A DNA stretch of 14,314 nt from Pseudomonadota bacterium (GTDB taxonomy: Bacteria; Pseudomonadota; Alphaproteobacteria; Rhizobiales; Rhizobiaceae), in assembly GCA_003242525.1 (NCBI GenBank), contig QGUU01000019.1, positions 1 to 14,314 on the forward strand. Reading direction: 5' to 3'. The notes below the pieces were generated by a model that was not told the DNA's origin, did no database searches, and was given only the letters and a program-made list of their open reading frames with translations. Below, one piece after another: positions 12,005 through 14,314 of this stretch. Position 1 is the first letter of the stretch; every line of letters begins with the position of its first letter. A program made the translations under genes and the position numbers.

Positions 12005-13528
12005 ATGGAAACGCTGACCTATCTCGCCCACGGCTTCACCATAGCCTTTTCGCCGACAAACCTCCTCTGGTGCCTGCTCGGTACCACGCTCGGCACCGCC
12101 ATCGGCGTCCTGCCCGGCCTGGGACCCGCGCTGACCATCGCGCTCCTCCTGCCCATCACCTACCAGGTGGCGCCGGAGGCATCCTTCATCCTGTTTGCCG
12201 GCATTTACTATGGCGCGATGTATGGAGGCTCGACCACGTCGATCCTGCTCAATACGCCGGGCGAAAGCGCCACCATCGTCACTGCGCTGGAGGGCAATCG
12301 CATGGCCCGCTCCGGCCGCGGCGGCGCTGCACTTGCCACTGCGGCCATTGGCTCCTTCATGGCGGGTACGATCGGCACCCTGGGCATCGCCTTCCTGGCG
12401 CCTGTGGTGGTGAAATTCGCGCTCGCCTTCGGACCGGCGGAATATTTCTCGCTGATGGTTCTGGCATTCGTCACTGTTTCTGCGGTGCTCGGCTCTTCGG
12501 CGGTACGTGGGCTGTCCTCGCTCTTTATCGGCTTCGTCATCGGCATGATCGGCGTCGATCTTCAAACCGGGCAACCGCGCTTCACCTTCGGCGTGACCGA
12601 ACTGCTTGACGGAGTTGACGTCATCATCGTCGCAGTCGGCCTCTTTGCAGTTGGCGAGACGCTCTACGTGGCCTCGCGCCGCTACGCCGGCAAGGATGAG
12701 ATCGTGCCGCTCAAGGGCTCGCTCTACATGACGGCTCAGGAATGGGCCCGATCATGGAAGGCATGGATCAGGGGGGCGTTTATCGGCTTCCCGATCGGAG
12801 CGATGCCGGCCGGCGGCGCGGAAATCCCGACCTTCCTTTCCTATGCGCTGGAAAAACGGCTGTCCAAGCACAAGGAAGAATTTGGCACGGTGGGCGCCAT
12901 CGAGGGCGTTGCCGGTCCGGAGGCCGCCAACAACGCTTCAGCGGCGGGCGTGCTCGTACCCATGCTCACGCTCGGCCTGCCGACATCGGCAACTGCAGCC
13001 ATCATGCTTTCCGCCTTCCAGAGCTATGGCATCAACCCAGGGCCCCTGCTCCTGACCACCCAGGCCAACCTGGTCTGGGGCCTGATAGCGTCGCTGTTCA
13101 TAGCCAACGTAATCCTGATCGTGCTCAACCTTCCGCTGATCGGCCTCTGGGTGAAGCTGCTGCGCATTCCCGCGCCCCAGCTCTATGCCGGAATACTGGT
13201 GTTCGCTACGGTCGGCACCTATGGGATTTCGCAATCGCCGATCGACCTGCTCATCCTGTATCTGCTGGGCGCCATCGGCTTTCTTATGCGGCGCTTCGAC
13301 TTCCCCACCGCACCCGCCATCATCGGCATGATCCTCGGGCCCCTGGCCGAACAGCAGTTCCGCCGGGCCATGACCATCGCCAACGGGGACTGGACTGTGT
13401 TCTACAAGCAGCCGCTGTCACTGACATTGCTGACCCTGGCCGCGATCGGGCTCATCGGCCCGCATGTCTGGAATTATGTGCAAAGCCGCCGGCTCAAGGG
13501 ACAGAGGGCAGCGCCCGGCGACGCCTGA
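12005..13528 (+). CDS. tctA: Tripartite tricarboxylate transporter large permease subunit
   Basis: Main permease of the tripartite tricarboxylate transporter, with about 12 membrane segments and 507 residues, the normal size. Diagnostic stretches are [20 protein letters not shown] near residues 30-52, a signature glycine-proline loop, and [20 protein letters not shown] at about 68-90, conserved in TctA proteins. A second glycine-rich loop, [16 protein letters not shown], begins near residue 261, followed by [16 protein letters not shown]; these mark the second half of the internally duplicated fold. The start follows the tctB stop by three bases, so expression is coupled. The CoA-transferase gene starts 12 bases after its stop. 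Confidence 0.95.
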   Translation: METLTYLAHGFTIAFSPTNLLWCLLGTTLGTAIGVLPGLGPALTIALLLPITYQVAPEASFILFAGIYYGAMYGGSTTSILLNTPGESATIVTALEGNRMARSGRGGAALATAAIGSFMAGTIGTLGIAFLAPVVVKFALAFGPAEYFSLMVLAFVTVSAVLGSSAVRGLSSLFIGFVIGMIGVDLQTGQPRFTFGVTELLDGVDVIIVAVGLFAVGETLYVASRRYAGKDEIVPLKGSLYMTAQEWARSWKAWIRGAFIGFPIGAMPAGGAEIPTFLSYALEKRLSKHKEEFGTVGAIEGVAGPEAANNASAAGVLVPMLTLGLPTSATAAIMLSAFQSYGINPGPLLLTTQANLVWGLIASLFIANVILIVLNLPLIGLWVKLLRIPAPQLYAGILVFATVGTYGISQSPIDLLILYLLGAIGFLMRRFDFPTAPAIIGMILGPLAEQQFRRAMTIANGDWTVFYKQPLSLTLLTLAAIGLIGPHVWNYVQSRRLKGQRAAPGDA

Positions 13529-13540
13529 GGCAAAAAGCAG

Positions 13541-14314
13541 ATGACGAACCTTCTCTCCGGCATCCGAGTGCTGGATCTGACCAATGTCCTGGCAGGCCCC
13601 TACTGCGCGTATCAGCTTGCATTGCTTGGCGCGGACGTCATCAAGGTCGAGTCGCCGCAGGGGGGCGATCTGGCGCGCCAGCTCGGCGCGTCGCCCGAAC
13701 TCAACAAGGCGATGATGGGTGCCTCGTTCCTGGCGCAGAATGCCGGCAAACGCTCTGTGGTACTTGATCTCAAGAACGATGCCGACCGTGACCGCTTTCT
13801 TGATCTTGTGTCCAGTGCGGATGTTCTGGTCGAGAATTTCCGGCCCGGCGTGATGGACCGGCTCGGGCTTGGCTACGAAAAGCTGAAGGCCGTGCAGCCG
13901 AAGCTTGTCTACTGTGCAATTTCAGGGTTCGGCCAGACGGGGCCGATGCGCGACAATCCGGCCTATGACCAGATCATTCAGGGCCTTTCCGGCATCATGA
14001 GCATCACCGGTACGCCGGAAACTGCGCCGCTGCGGGTTGGCTATCCTGTCGCCGACACATTGGGAGGCCTGTTCGGCGCCTTCGCCATTTGTGCGGCGCT
14101 CGTTCGACAGAAGACGAGCGGCGAAGGCGCCTTCATCGATGTTTCGATGCTCGAATGCACGCTTTCAGCCCTCGGATGGCCCGTGTCCAACTATCTGACC
14201 GCCGGCGTCGAACCACGACCCATGGGCAACGAAAACATGACCGCCGCACCTTCCGGCACCGGTCCTTATTACAAACCCCCAACCCACGAAACCGAACCTA
14301 AATACGTAAGCCGT
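13541..14314 (+). CDS. Family III (CaiB/BaiF) CoA-transferase, 3'-truncated by the window edge
   Basis: Family III CoA-transferases move CoA between acyl-CoA and a free carboxylate through an aspartyl-CoA intermediate. The gene runs off the window; 258 codons of an expected ~390-400 are visible. Family landmarks are the opening LSGIRVLDLTNVLAGPYCA, GADVIKVESPQGGD at 30-43, ENFRPGV (98-104), SGFGQTGP (128-135) and YPVAD, whose Asp172 aligns with the catalytic aspartate. From codon 241 (14261 on), after TAAPSGT, the reading no longer resembles the family, where a TGDG-like stretch is expected; this looks like sequence error. The start has a weak ribosome-binding site and sits 12 bases after tctA, suggesting translational coupling. 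It would activate the imported acid; the substrate is unknown. Confidence 0.9.
   Translation, partial: MTNLLSGIRVLDLTNVLAGPYCAYQLALLGADVIKVESPQGGDLARQLGASPELNKAMMGASFLAQNAGKRSVVLDLKNDADRDRFLDLVSSADVLVENFRPGVMDRLGLGYEKLKAVQPKLVYCAISGFGQTGPMRDNPAYDQIIQGLSGIMSITGTPETAPLRVGYPVADTLGGLFGAFAICAALVRQKTSGEGAFIDVSMLECTLSALGWPVSNYLTAGVEPRPMGNENMTAAPSGTGPYYKPPTHETEPKYVSR
14261..14314. other. Anomalous terminal stretch, probably low-quality sequence
   Basis: These 54 bases hold 7 G, 26 G+C in all (about 48%), clearly below their surroundings, and none of the three plus-strand frames continues the CoA-transferase. Loose resemblance to a GPYKTADG-type continuation suggests indels and miscalls at a contig end. 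A true recombination junction cannot be excluded. Confidence 0.5.

Noticed and set aside
11570..12609. Long frames on both strands over tctB-tctA (minus 11570-12574, plus 11572-12609), and plus 12742-13767.
   Set aside because: They overlap well-conserved transporter genes in other frames and their translations are His/Arg/Gly-rich with no family features.
1..14314. Search for CRISPR arrays, tRNA/rRNA genes, transposases, phage integrases, toxin-antitoxin pairs and defence genes.
   Set aside because: None seen; the only repeats are short hairpins and one 9-bp tandem duplication at 9350-9367.

Overview
The window looks like a chromosomal segment of an alphaproteobacterium, most probably order Hyphomicrobiales (Rhizobiales). 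The evidence is high GC content, the rpoN-hpf-ptsN gene order, a long-form hibernation factor, an Nth with an extended N-terminus, the alphaproteobacterial families DUF2244 and DUF1150, and a rhizobial-style heat-shock promoter plus ROSE-like leader before an hsp20 gene. It carries no rRNA, tRNA, CRISPR array, insertion sequence or phage gene. Both ends cut a gene. The longest stretch without a gene is about 262 bases, between rpoN and hpf.

Layout. (1) 1-2584, plus strand: 3' part of rpoN (sigma-54), hpf (ribosome hibernation factor) and ptsN (EIIA-Ntr), the classical nitrogen/PTS regulatory cluster. (2) 2673-4002: nth (endonuclease III, minus) and a DUF2244 membrane protein (plus), diverging from only 22 bp; the DUF2244 mRNA looks leaderless. 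(3) 4078-4992: an AraC-type helix-turn-helix fused to an O6-alkylguanine-DNA alkyltransferase, lacking Ada's zinc/methyl-sensor domain. (4) 5077-8432: ribokinase and an amidase-signature hydrolase one base apart (plus), converging on a nucleoside hydrolase (minus). The hydrolase would release ribose and the kinase would phosphorylate it; the amidase's role is open. (5) 8498-9334: RpoH-type promoter, ROSE-like RNA thermometer, hsp20 and a DUF1150 gene. (6) 9448-14314: an IclR-family regulator (minus) divergent from a tripartite tricarboxylate transporter (Tat-exported binding protein, small and large membrane subunits) and a truncated family III CoA-transferase. This reads as a regulated module for importing a carboxylic acid and activating it as a CoA thioester.

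Most of this is ordinary, well-conserved content, and I do not see a clearly new biological system. The points most worth a second look are regulatory: the RNA thermometer with its bulged G opposite the ribosome-binding site, the leaderless DUF2244 promoter, phased half-sites in the iclR-tct intergenic region, and the 9-bp hairpin between tctC and tctB. The last ~54 bases do not continue the CoA-transferase family sequence and look like a poor-quality contig end.
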